Source: Silybum marianum (lineage: Eukaryota; Streptophyta; Magnoliopsida; Asterales; Asteraceae). From it: a stretch of 64,000 nucleotides of DNA. The notes under the pieces were generated by a model. The model had not been told where the DNA came from. It searched no databases and saw nothing but the letters and a program-made list of their open reading frames with translations. The stretch's first letter is position 1, and every line of letters starts with the position of its first letter. This document shows positions 36,457-46,958 of this stretch, one piece after another. Where the stretch lies: positions 16,824,001 through 16,888,000 of the forward strand of contig CM072536.1 in the NCBI GenBank assembly GCA_036898165.1, written 5' to 3'. Position numbers and translations under genes: made by a program.

Positions 36457-37296
36457 GGTTTAATACAAGGGTAATAAACCAGAAAGGGTGTTTTTGGTAC
36501 AAAGATTGCCAAAAAATGTAGAAGAAAAACAAGTGTTTTGTTGAACAAAGATCAAAATACTTGTTAGTACCACAATTTTTGGAAAAGAGAAAAAAACTTG
36601 TTAAAGAAGAAATAAATACCTTAAAAAAAAGGTCTTCTGTTCTAAGACAAACCCAAAACATGTTTTGGTAAAAGAATTAGAGTTTTATCACATTTGTTTT
36701 GGACTTAAAACTGGATTTGAATTTAGAGTTTTATAATGTTAAAGATGTGATAAACAACATTTGAGTTTAAAGTGAAGAAGAGGGTTAGATCAAACCTTAA
36801 ACGTGAAACTAAAGAAAAACACACAAGTGCGTGTTCTTGGTGTTCTTGAGGAAGGCTTTGAAGATTCAAAGAAAGTTCTTACTTGGAGAGTAAGGATCGC
36901 GTAAAGAATCGAATGAAGAATTAAGTTGCTTAACTAGCATGAGGAGAGAGAAAGGATAGCTAAACAACGGTTTTAGCTTTTTGACAAAGTAATGATGACC
37001 TAGCGCACGTTCCTAGAAAGGAGTTGGAAAGGAAACGTCGTGGTCCGTCATGTGTCAGATACAGGTCTGACGTGTCCTTTTCTTATTTGAAAAATATTGA
37101 AAATGATTATCATTAAAAAATGTTAATCATTATCTTTAAATTCTTCATCAATAGACAATAAAGGATTGTCAGTGATGGGTTTTTAGTTTTAAGACATTCC
37201 CTGAAAGAAAATATTCAGAGAGTGTAAAGATTGAGAAGTTCATACCTGAGTGAGAACGATCAAGTATCGCTGAATCAGAGTTCAGATAATGGAGAA
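36457..37296 (-). other. Spacer between pol and extra ORF of element B
   Basis: About 840 bp of AT-rich non-coding sequence, homologous by position to 11093-12041. Confidence 0.55.
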
Positions 37297-40157
37297 TTAT
37301 TCAGCGTTTAACATACCAAGTTCGCTGATGAGTATATTGAATCTAGTAACCGATTAGATCGAACCCTGAGCCTTTGGGATACCAAAGACCCAGATTAGGA
37401 GTTCCCTTCCAATATCTGAAGATTCGCTTTACAGCGATGAGGTGAGATTCCTTTGGTTCAGCTTGATACCGAGCACAGAGACATGTAGAATACATGATAT
37501 CAGGTCTACTCGCTGTAAGATATATAGCAGAGACCCAATCATCCCATGATAGGCAGTGATATTGACAGGTTTCCCATTTGGGTCTTTATTCAATGTCAGA
37601 GGAGGTGGCATTGGGGTCTTCATCGTTGAGCATTGATTCATATCAAACTTGTTCAGCATGTCCTTAACATATTTACTTTGACCAATGAAAATATGTTAGT
37701 TCACCCATCATACTCATTTTGTATTCTTTTTTCATTCTGTTTGCAAAACGAGTGCATAATTTGAGTCTTGGGTGGAGCCAAAAATAATGTCATCAATATA
37801 TATTTGAGCAAGAATAGTATGACCTTTATATTTTCCTAAAAACAGAGTTTGGTCAATTTTTCCACGAATAAATTTTTATTTATGAAGGAATTTTGAGAGA
37901 GTATCATACCAAGCTCTGGGAGCTTGTTTTAACCCGTAAAGAGCTTTTTGGAGTTTGAAATCATAATCAGGATGGTTTGGGTCTGCGAAACCAGGAGGTT
38001 GTTCAACATAAATTTCCTCGCTGAGTTTACCATTAAGAAAAACACTTTTAACATCCACTTGAAAAACTTTAAAGTCTTTATGGGCAGCATAAGCTAAAAA
38101 GAGTCTTATGGCTTCTAGTCTAGCCACAAGGGCAAAGGTCTCATCATAGTCAACACCTTCTTCCTGTCTGTATCCCTGAGCAACAAGTCTAGCCTTATTG
38201 CGAATAACAGTGCCATTTTCATCCAGCTTATTTTGAAAAACCCATTAGGTTTCTATTACAGTTTTATCAGAAGGACGAGGAACAAGATTCCAAACTTTGT
38301 TTCTACGAAACTCAGTTAGTTTTTCTTGCATGGCAGAGACCCAGCTAGGATCAGAGATAGCTTGATCTATCTTCTTAGGTTCAGCGAGAGAAATAAAATT
38401 AACATAGAGACAGATATTACCTGTACCTCTACGAGTCTTGATACATGTATTTGGATCACCAATGATTTGATTTATTGGATGATTTGCAGTCCATCGCTGA
38501 GCTGGTGGTTGAGGAGACTGATCAATAATAGATTCAAGGATTTGCTCTCTTTCAGGGATGTCGTTAATCGTTTCAGTGACAGGAACTTCATTTGAGATCA
38601 ATTCTGGATAAGATTCAGTGGATGGATCAGTAGAAGATGAAGCTTGGTTATTCACTAAATAATTTCCTAAAGAAGTATTAGATGGAGGAATCTGATTGAG
38701 AGGAGTGACATTGATCCCTGATGTTGATGGATCGCTGCTTGAAGTAGGAAGATCAGGGATTCCATCATCATTTGTTTCAGCATTAGGTTGATTGCTGAAA
38801 TAAGTTTCAGGTTCTCCATAATGAGATCTCATCCATTCATTCAACTCCTCATCTTCTTCAGAGATAGGAGCAGAATTAATAGGACGAGATTCATTAAAGT
38901 TGACGTGCATTGATTCTTCAACATGTTGTCTTCTCTTGTTGAAGATTCTGAAAGACTTAGATACAGAAGAGTATCCAAGGAATATCCCATCATTAGCTTT
39001 TGGATCAAACTTGCCCAGATGATCTCTGTCATTAAGAATATAACATCTACATCCAAAGATGTGTACATATTTCAGAGAGGGTCTTCTTCCATGAAATAGT
39101 TCATAGGAGGTCTTTTTGAATCGCTTCACTATAATAGATCAATTTTGAGTGAAACATGTTGTGTTGACTACTTCAGCCCAGAATTTAGTAGGTAAATTCG
39201 ATTCGCTGAGTATTGAGCGAGCTACTTCAATAATCGTTTGATTTCTTCTTTTAGCAACACCGTTCTGCTGAGGAGTTCTCACTGAAGAGAAGTTGTGAGT
39301 GATCCCCTTTTCTTCAAAGAAATTAATCAAGGTACTGTTCTTGAACCAGTACCATGATCACTTCTCATGGAGCGAACGATAAGATTATTGAGGACTTCCA
39401 TTGTCTTGATAAAAGCTATAATAACCTCAGGTGTATCACTCTTGGATCTAAGAAAGAATACCCAAGTATATCTGGAATATTCATCAACTCTCACAAGAGT
39501 ATACTTCTTTCCAGAGAGAGATTGGACATTTACTGGTCCAAATAGATCCATATGTATAAGTTGGAGAGGTGAGGTCACTGAAGAGACTTGCTTAGATCTG
39601 AAAGAGGCTTTTGTCAATTTTCCCTTTTCACACGCTGAGCAAAGAGATTCCTATGCAAATGTATGATTAGGGAGATCCCTGAAAAGTTCTTTTTGAGACA
39701 ATTCATTGATAGTCTTAAAGTTTAGGTGAGAGAGTTTTTTGTGCCATAACCAGTTTATGTCAGAGGAGGCTCTGGAAATGAAACACATGTTTTCAGAGTG
39801 AGAGCTATTCATATTAATGACATACACATTTTCAACTCTTTTGCCTGTTAAGGCAAGTTTGTCATTTGAATCAGTGACAACACATCTGTTATTTAGAAAT
39901 AGAACTTTGAAGTCTTTGTCACATAGCTGCCTAACGCTCAACAGATTGTGCTTTAGTCCTTCAACGTAAGCGACTCGGGAAAATGAGGTGGCTCTATTGG
40001 ATAGAATTCCATAACCTTTAGTGTATCCTTTGCCATTTCCACCAAAGGTCACTGAGCGACCAACTTCTTGCTTGTATTCAGAGAGCAGAGATTTTCTGCC
40101 AGTCATGTGCCTTGAGCATCCACTATCAAGATACCAGATACCTTTGGCACTCTGCAT
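37297..40157 (-). pseudogene. pol: pol of element B: protease, integrase, RT; RNase H deleted
   Basis: The frame starts after the gag stop. Protease: GIWYLDSGCSRHMTG (about 40130). Pre-integrase: WLWHKKLSHLNF; an in-frame stop follows at about 39650. Integrase: intact HHCC (CSACEKGK), MDLFGP, RVDEYSRYTW, RSDHGT (about 39350, then a frameshift), QQNGVAKRRN with the catalytic Glu changed to Lys, then a 294-codon section (39129-38245) with HIFGCRCYILND. RT: RLEAIRLFLAYAAHKDFKVFQVDVK and KALYGLKQAPRAWYD (38127-37876), YIDDIIFGST near 37790 with frame breaks. After GIPKAQGS the sequence jumps to TRFNILISELGMLNAE: about 410 bp present in A, covering the RNase H active site, is missing (junction near 37350). 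Confidence 0.88.
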
Positions 40158-40169
40158 ACAACAAAATGA

Positions 40170-42523
40170 TTAATTTTTCATAGGTACCCATATTACTATG
40201 GGTCCTGCTGAGTTAGTGGAAGGAGTGGCGGAAGAGCTACTAGCTGAAGAATTCTCTTTAGTGGATATCTTCGCCTTGGAGGGTTTCCCAACCTTGGTGG
40301 ATTTCACTCTCGCTGATTTATCAGTTTGAGCTACTTTCTTTCCATAAGCTAACTTTTCAGCTTTAGTAGCATTAGGACATTTACTGGCAATGTGGGTATT
40401 TTCACCACAGTGATAGCATTTCTTATATTTGTGATTAGGTTTGGAATTGAAGGATTTCAGAGTGCGAGAAGAAACATTTTTAGGAGCAGAGCCTAGAATT
40501 CCTTTTTCCGATGTCCCTGGGGGTATAATAATCTTTTCAGGGACAGGTGTAAGGTCGATCTTAATTCTGGGATTTGATCGCTGAATATATCCAGGGATCT
40601 TCTTCCCAGCTTTAGGATGACTTACAAAAGGAACAAAGGAGTTCTTTTTCTGTTTCTGAAATTTTTTGATTTTAGGAACGTGGTCAGGAACGTTGTTCTT
40701 GATCATTTTCTTAAAATTATTGGATTTAAGAATAGTCAAATTTTCAGATGAAGAGGGATCAGGGATAGAAGAGACGAACATTCCGAATTTCAACATGGAA
40801 CAATCATTCTCTAATCCTTCTTTATCAGAGTTATAACCTAACCCACTTTTGACTTTTAGAGGAATTTGAGCATTGATGATCTCGCTGACTTTATCAGAGG
40901 CTTTGCACCATCCTTCAATGGTAGCTTTCTCAGCCTTAGGATCAGCGATGGCCTTTTCCTTTTCAATGATAGCTTGTTGTCTCTCAATACTAATTGTTTG
41001 ATTTACAAAGACTTGATCTTTTAGGGAATCTTGAATCGTTGTCAGTTCTTTGATTTTTAAATGACAATTTTTCATTTGTTCAGAAAGATCAATATTAATT
41101 TGTTCAGCTTTAATCTTTCCATTTAGATCATTGTAAAAATCAACGGTCATAGCATCGAGAGCGGACAAGTTATCACTTACAGGTAGAGAGGCGTTTATAG
41201 GAATGTTTACCTGAGTTGAAGGAGACTTTGAGCTGGAAGTTTCAGAGACTTCTTCAGCCTCTTCAATTCTTGCTATTAAATAGAGAAAGGCAAGATCTTC
41301 TTCATCGGAGCCTGATTCATCAGATGACTTGGCCCAATCTTCTTCTTGATCCCAGTCAACTTCTTCAGCAATTAGACCTTTGCCCTTTTGCTAGTTCTTT
41401 TTCAGATCTCTGTATTTATTTTTTTAATTTAAAATACTTTTCCTTTTTTTCAGAGTTTTGAGAGGTGGTGGGAGCAGCTACTTTCTTGGATCTACATTCC
41501 CTAGCAAAGTGACCCTTTCGCGGACAGTTATAGCATATGGCAGATGCTTTTTCAGCGGGTAAAGATTTTGTCATATCAGAGTCAGTGATAGTAGTAGATT
41601 TTCGAAAGTTGCTTTTTCTTGCAAATCTTTTAAAATTGTTCGTAAGAAGTGCCAGAGAGTTATCAAACTCAGAGATGTTAGCATCCGTGAGTTCTTCTGA
41701 ATTATTTTGATTTAATTCAGTGATAGAGGTGATGGAGGAAAAAACAAGTTTTTATGGTTCTACCTCTGAAGTCACTAGTGCCAAAGAAGTAATTTTGACG
41801 CCCTTGATTTCATTTATGAGGTTCTTTCTTAAAACCTGAGATTGCTCTTCATTTAGAAGCATTCCGTAGAGGGCACTCAGAGAGAGAGAGAGTTTCAAGA
41901 TTCTTTGACAGTTTTAAACATGTAGTGTACATTCCTCATTGTTCAGGTAGTGCCTCCATGAATTTTGTCAGTATTTCAGCGTTAGAGTATTTTCTGTTGA
42001 CAGTTTTCATGTCAATCAAGAGAAAGTTAAATCTTTGGTGAATTTGTGAGAGAGTTTCACCTTTTATGTGCATAAAGCTTTCATACTGTCTTACCAGATT
42101 AATACACCTAGTGATTTGGACTTCATCAGTCCCTTCAGATTGAATACACAAGGTATCCCACATCACCTTAGATGTTCTCATCTTCATAACAGAGTGATAG
42201 ACTTCATATGGTAAAGACATATCAATTATGGATCTAGCTTTAGCATCTATAGCTACTTCCTTTTTATCTTCTTCAGTCCATCGATCTGGAGTTTTGATTA
42301 TTCTCCTTTCAGCGATGGCTGGAGTGGCAGTAGTGGCAGGTACACTAGCTACTAGGGTTGTAGGAACAAATGGTCTATTTTCTAGATAGTAGGGGATCTT
42401 AGGATCTGACCCTTCGAGGAATAGAGTCATTCTCTCCTTCCATAATGGAAAGTTATCACGGTTAAATCTTGGAGGTTTAGCTAAAGATCCATTATCAATG
42501 TAGTTTGTATTTGTATTAGACAT
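40170..42523 (-). pseudogene. gag: gag of element B, three or more lesions
   Basis: It starts MSNTNTNYIDNGSLAKPPRF. The UBN2/copia-gag domain is open for 195 codons (42523-41936), then W of ALPEQW is a TGA stop. The first zinc knuckle CYNCPRKGHFAREC (about 41500-41545) is intact, and the second, CYHCGENTHIASKC (about 40380-40420), lies in a 332-codon open section (41168-40170) that also has coiled coils and a basic region. It ends IWVPMKN then TAA, in the same frame as protease. Lesions near 41930, 41760 and 41390. Gag would form the virus-like particle in the cytoplasm. Confidence 0.88.
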
Positions 42524-42572
42524 TTTAAAATAGATTTGTTTAAAGATATTTTAAAGATAAGTGAGAAACACT

Positions 42573-42584
42573 GCTCTGATACCA
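42573..42584 (-). other. Primer binding site of element B (tRNA-iMet)
   Basis: The minus strand reads TGGTATCAGAGC, a full 12-base match, two bases from the LTR remnant. Confidence 0.93.
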
Positions 42585-42586
42585 CT

Positions 42587-43442
42587 TCCCAAAGGAGTCT
42601 ACAAGAGTTCAAGGATATAGAAACATTTTGTACAAGGGGGGGGGTTGAATACAAACAGTCAGATTTTTGTTTTTAAATTAGTTTATATTGAATAAACAAA
42701 TTTACAGTTACAAGCAGAATTAGAACAAGTAAACGTATTCTATTGTAACTTAAGAAAACACACAGATTGATGCACCATGAAATGAGAGAGAAAAGAGACA
42801 TAGGTTTTAGGAATTAGAAAGTAGCATGCATGAAGATGAAGAAGATATCTTCATCTTATTTATACCCGTTTGCATTTAATGCAAGACAAAAGGTATATGC
42901 CACGTGTCAAGCTTTCATAGGAAGCTTGTCCTTTGTTCAAAAGCAACCATGCTTTTGGCCGCATGTGAACAGTACCATATCAGATATGATGGGGACATAA
43001 GAGACAATCCGTACGTCCTTCTCTGACATAGTATAAGGTTTGACTTTTGTGCATCGAGGATAAGATCAATCTTAATCTTGTTTGAAAAGCTTCACTTGAT
43101 CACTGAACTTGAAACTTCAAGGATGAACTTTCATAGTATCGCTGAGGCTTAACAAGACTTCACACTCTGATTTAGATATTCATTGCTATCATTGAACCGC
43201 TTCCGATCGTTAGCTGACTATCTCTTTCTTCAGCTTGGTCTTTAACTTTCGCTGAATGTTCTTTTGGTGTGAATGTTGATCTTCAGATCTTCAGGGGTAG
43301 ACTTGATGCTTCTGAATTTCGGCGATTGGTGATGAAACTCAGTGTATGCTATCACTGATTTAAGCATAAGCTTACAAATGGAATTTTCACTAAGTATACA
43401 GAGGAATCATATTCAAATCATTGAGAGGAGTTATGATCAACA
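42587..43442 (-). repeat. 5' LTR of element B
   Basis: About 856 bp, ending GATCAACA beside GAAAT. The last bases on the minus strand (complement of TGTTGG) are lost: the LTR begins TCCCAAAGGAGTC directly after the primer-site spacer. TATA box 42857-42864 and G-box 42898-42909 are both intact. Confidence 0.92.
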
Positions 43443-43447
43443 GAAAT

Positions 43448-43911
43448 AATGAACTTGGGAAAGTTGTTGCTTTTATAATAAAGTTATTTCATTTGAGAAT
43501 TATCTTTTATCAAGAAAATATATAGTTTCAAATCAATTATAAATATGTTATAAACTCTTGAGTTCACTAGGCGTTAAGCCTAACCCTTTTTCTTTGTCGG
43601 CATGTGCATCAGGTTCTCAATGGGGTTGGTACTAGCAACACATGTGGAATTGAGTGCTAGGAGGTGGCACAATAATGATTAGACTCTTGGTGACATTTTC
43701 CGCAGTCGAAGATAGTGACTCTTTGGGTTTAGTAACGTCCGACCGTATTTATGTCTTAGTATAAGACTTGACCTATCTTTTGTAGATGTTTTTATAGAAT
43801 TGTTATTTGAGGAACTTCAAGTATTGACTTATAGGAAGTTATTTATCTTTCAATTGATGTCATATTGAAATTTTTTAATTAGTCGTCATATCCAGATTTG
43901 AGGGTGTTACA
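43448..43911 (+). mobile_element. Solo LTR 2 (Ty3/gypsy-type), third piece
   Basis: It resumes after the second GAAAT copy. It has TTCACTAGGCGTTAAGCCTA, matching TTACTAGGCGTAAGCCTA of solo LTR 1 near 1792, and ends GGGTGTTACA followed by TTTAG (43912-43916), the partner of 4875-4879. Confidence 0.85.
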
Positions 43912-43916
43912 TTTAG

Positions 43917-44332
43917 GGGAAATCTAAAGAAACAGAAGACACCATGGGAGCCCTCCATCTGGACGATATGCACAAATGTATACCGATAATTTGTAACATG
44001 CATTCGTGCATAGAAAAAAAATGCTTGTATGCATTTTTGTATACCGTCTATGCACAAATGCATATTGTCCCAAGGTGTTCTACAGTTATAAGGGGAAACA
44101 CCAAAAAAGAGAAACTGAAGAACACCCTGAGAGTCCTCCATCTGGACAGTATGCACAAATGCATACTACTAATTTGTAGCATGCATTTGTGTATATGCAC
44201 TAATACATATATAATTATAAAAGCATTGGTGCATAGAAAAAAACAGTTTCAATCGTTTGTATGCCTTTTTATATACCATCCGGATGGAGGTCTCCTAAGG
44301 TGTTATTCAGTTGTTTTTTAATGTTTTCCCTT
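43917..44332. mobile_element. Two adjacent copies of an inverted-repeat mini-element (MITE)
   Basis: Copy two (44090-44332) has inverted ends of about 60 bp. Its left end reads AAGGGGAAACACC...GTCCTCCATCTGGACAGTAT; the complement of its right end reads AAGGGAAAACATT...GACCTCCATCCGGATGGTAT. Copy one (43917-44089) has the same CCTCCATCTGGAC end and a weaker right end. The interiors carry ATGCACAAATGCAT palindromes. No coding capacity; the superfamily is not clear. Confidence 0.7.
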
Positions 44333-44349
44333 GAACCTCCCTCTCCCTC

Positions 44350-44353
<4 letters not shown>

Positions 44354-44389
<36 letters not shown>
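44354..44389. repeat. (TA)n microsatellite
   Basis: A pure TA run of 36 bases that borders the inverted-repeat element on its right. Confidence 0.97.
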
Positions 44390-44392
<3 letters not shown>

Positions 44393-44677
44393 GCGGGTTC
44401 ATACGAGGACGGTAACAATTTACAAGAATGCGAGGAGTTTTTTTCATGTACAAGATCACATGTGATTTTGCACTAACTGTAGCGGGCGACTTTTGAGGCG
44501 ATTTAAGTCGCATGGAAAGTCGTTCGCATCATTTATGATTTTTTAGAAAATCACATATGATTTGTACATGAATCATATGTGATTTTGTACATGAAAATAT
44601 TCATGTACAAAAATGATTGGCTGAAGATTGTCCTTGCATTCTCGTAAATTATTACCGTCCTCGCATGAAACTCCCTT
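44390..44677. mobile_element. MITE of about 288 bp flanked by (TA)n
   Basis: The terminal inverted repeats are about 46 bp: the left reads GGGCGGGTTCATACGAGGAC..., the complement of the right reads AGGGAGTTTCATGCGAGGAC..., both continuing GGTAA(C/T)AATTTAC(A/G)AGAATGC. Inside lie further inverted AATCACATATGATTTGTACATG segments. TA tracts border both sides. Non-autonomous, superfamily unknown. Confidence 0.82.
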
Positions 44678-44703
44678 TATATATATATATATTTATATAT
44701 ATA
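44678..44703. repeat. Interrupted (TA)n microsatellite
   Basis: A TA run broken by one TTTA, shared border of two inverted-repeat elements. Confidence 0.9.
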
Positions 44704-45056
44704 GGAGGATAATCAAATAAAAACTATAAAAATGTTACAAACTCGTGAAAACTGAAATAAAAATATTTTTTTACATGATTTTTTTTCATCAAAACCTATA
44801 ATTTAAGATATTGTTTTACATGTGTTTATGTTCACCATATGAAATAATTACATGTGAAAGAAAAAATTTGATTCACCTAGTGAATCCAAAAATATGCATA
44901 AAAAAGATTCATATGGTGAAACAAATAAATGTGAAAATTTCACTTTATGAAACAAATATATGTGAAATAATATCTTAAATCCTATCATTTGATAAAAAAA
45001 AATGATGAATTTTTTTTATTTTTATATCGTTTTTTACGTGTAACCTTTTTGTGGAG
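44704..45056. mobile_element. AT-rich inverted-repeat element of about 350 bp
   Basis: TTTAAGATATTGTTTTACATG (44811-44831) is matched in inverted orientation by CA(T/C)ATGTGAAATAATATCTTAAATCC-type sequence near 44955-44980, and the outer parts (GTTACAAACTCG and the complement GGTTACACGT) also pair. It lies between TA and GA microsatellites. The ends are not sharply defined. Confidence 0.55.
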
Positions 45057-45077
45057 AGAGAGAGAGAGAGAGAGGGA
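45057..45077. repeat. (GA)n microsatellite
   Basis: A GA dinucleotide run between two inverted-repeat elements. Confidence 0.95.
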
Positions 45078-45301
45078 GAGATTTGGAATCATATGAGACT
45101 GTATTGTTTTCGTAAGACCTGTGAGACTACCTTTTTACAGTTGAAATTTCACAGCAAAACACAGCGGATTTAACATTCAAAGTGTTTTTGCTATGAAGGT
45201 TCGTATTTTCTTTTCATTCACAATGTTTTGTCATGAAGTTTCAAGGGTAAAAACGTGGTTTCAAAGGTCTCACAAAAACAGGTTTGTCTCACGTGAACTC
45301 A

Positions 45302-45306
<5 letters not shown>
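45078..45306. mobile_element. MITE-like element of about 230 bp
   Basis: Left end GGAATCATATGAGACTG...TTTTCGTAAGACCT pairs with the complement of the right end, GGTTGAGTTCACGTGAGAC...TTTTTGTGAGACCT. It is bounded by GA and TA microsatellites. No coding capacity. Confidence 0.65.
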
Positions 45307-45342
<36 letters not shown>

Positions 45343-45366
45343 AGGGGGGGAGAGAGAGAGAGAGGA
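45307..45366. repeat. Compound microsatellite (AT)n, G-run, (GA)n
   Basis: AT dinucleotides, then CAAGGGGGGG and GA dinucleotides. The open frames across this and 44354-44389 that give runs of Tyr-Ile are products of the microsatellites. Confidence 0.95.
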
Positions 45367-45888
45367 AAGTTCAAATGAAAACTCAAGTTTCATTGTGCAT
45401 GTGATTACAAATCTCAGCCACTCCATCATTGTTGATCCAACAACTCATATTAAATAGAATTTTTGATTAAAACTATCAAGTAAATAATCAAGGATAAAAA
45501 TGAAAGATAATTTAAACTTATGTCTACCATATTTGACCTTTTATTTTCTTGTTTAATCAAAAACTTTTACCCACTTAAAGTTTAAAATAAATTCTTTTAA
45601 AAATTTCTAATATTTTAATGAAATAAATTAAATAAAAAAAACGAGAATTTCGTGCTCTTCGATATGACATCCATCTGGATATAGTTTTTTTTTCTTTTAA
45701 CTGCTTTTTATGTGAAATTTTATATATGTATATTCATTATGAATATTTATGTACGTTCAAGTATGTACACCACCTCGACACCGTAAGTCTGTAACTCGAC
45801 ATCACTTTCTTCAACGTCGTAACACATCACGTTTTTCATCACTATAATCCAACACCCATCGAGAAGACTCAAGAACCTATCGAGTTTT
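45367..45888. other. AT-rich DNA beginning with a repeat end
   Basis: It opens GGAAAGTTCAAATGAAAAC, then AATCTCAGCC at about 45412. The same two words, inverted, occur at 4311-4362, suggesting the end of a dispersed repeat. The rest is AT-rich with no feature I can support. Confidence 0.45.
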
Positions 45889-46262
45889 GGTTGTGAACCA
45901 CGGAACAAAAGAGAGTGTGTCACGTCTTCACACCTTCATGGGTCATTCATGTATTATTCATCATCAATAATATGTCATTCAGGATTAATAATACAACATT
46001 CAGGGTGAATAATACACGATTCATGAATTTGTAAATTATTCATCCTGAATGTTGTTTAATTCATTCTAAATACTGTATTATTCATCATGGAGAATGAATG
46101 TACGTTAACATTTGTGATTTATACTGAATGTGGATACCCAAGGATGCACATACATATTCATAATGAATTAAACCAAATTTCGGTTGTGAATTAGGAAACA
46201 AAAGAGAATGAGCCATGTGCCCACACCTTCACGGGTCATTCATATATTATTCATCATGAATA
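45889..46262. repeat. Pair of about 85-bp direct repeats enclosing ATTCAT-rich DNA
   Basis: 45889-45970 and 46177-46262 share GGTTGTGAA, GGAACAAAAGAGA, CACACCTTCA(T/C)GGGTCATTCAT and TATTATTCATCAT. Between them lie many ATTATTCAT/ATGAAT palindromes. This could be a very small element with terminal direct repeats or a local duplication. Confidence 0.65.
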
Positions 46263-46302
46263 AGGTTAAAACAATAGTATAAAGATAGAAAAAACAAAGA
46301 CG

Positions 46303-46872
46303 TGATTGTATCATTATCCTTAAGGAATATTAGCCCCTACTAGGTCGTTGATTGATCTAGGCTAATTCCTTCCCAGGACCTCCTCGAATTTAAGAATTGT
46401 AGGCAACGATCCTACGAGTTCTTCTCATGACCATGGTATTTTAGTGATATAGTGAAGAAGTTGAAAAGAAATTGTAACCCAAAAATGAAGTTAAACATAG
46501 TGTATTTATAAGGTCCTAAAAGGTGCAACCTTTCATGAAAATGTGCAACCTTTCATGAAACGGTGCAACTTTACTTGAAAAGGTGCATTAAGTTCCTAGA
46601 AGGTGCAGCCTTATTTGAAAAGGTGTATTGGTTCATAAATAACCATAAAATATACTAAATTATGTTTCCTTCCAAATATAACCGAAAATAACTTAGCCAA
46701 AAGTGAACGGAAAAGTTAACTTACCGTTAAATGTTAGGACCAAAAATGTACAGAATTTCATTACCTCCAGTTTATTTAATAAAGCAAGAAAACTTTCTTC
46801 ACTCCTCCTATGTGGGACTAATGTGAAAGCAAGTGATAAGTATTACATGTTCCAACAATCCCCCACATAGGA
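46303..46872 (-). mobile_element. Copia LTR fragment with polypurine tract, minus strand
   Basis: On the minus strand it starts CCCCCACA-complement purines (TGTGGGGGAT, 46871-46858) followed by TGTTGGAACATG..., the usual PPT-LTR junction of a copia element, and continues to about 46303. It carries tandem AAAGGTGCAACCTT-like words at 46515-46625 and a TATAAATAC box (minus) near 46500. No matching second LTR or coding region is in view. The unit ends where element D's gag begins. Confidence 0.65.
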
Positions 46873-46958
46873 TTTATCACAAGCATGCGAATTTCATGCT
46901 TACATTAAGGTAGCTTCTGCTTTGAACCTTAACATAGTGTATACCTCTTAAATAGCCT
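46873..46958. other. Junction segment before element D
   Basis: Short sequence after the polypurine tract; probably internal sequence of the 46303 element, ending at a breakpoint where plus-strand gag of D starts. Confidence 0.35.

Larger units (their letters stand above)
19134..43442 (-). mobile_element. Copia element B, Sirevirus-like, split by element C
   Basis: The ends TGTTGGTCCC (19134) and GATCAACA (43442) are flanked by perfect GAAAT copies (19129-19133 and 43443-43447). Without the 12.1-kb element C and its CAAGA duplication, B is about 12.2 kb. It has the same layout as A and close sequence relatedness throughout, including the same extra ORF start. A deletion has removed RNase H. 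The two LTRs are similar but carry several differences in the first hundred bases, so B is older than C. Confidence 0.9.

Noticed and set aside
44261..44513. Frames with a (YI)n run on both strands
   Set aside because: These are produced by the (TA)n microsatellite.
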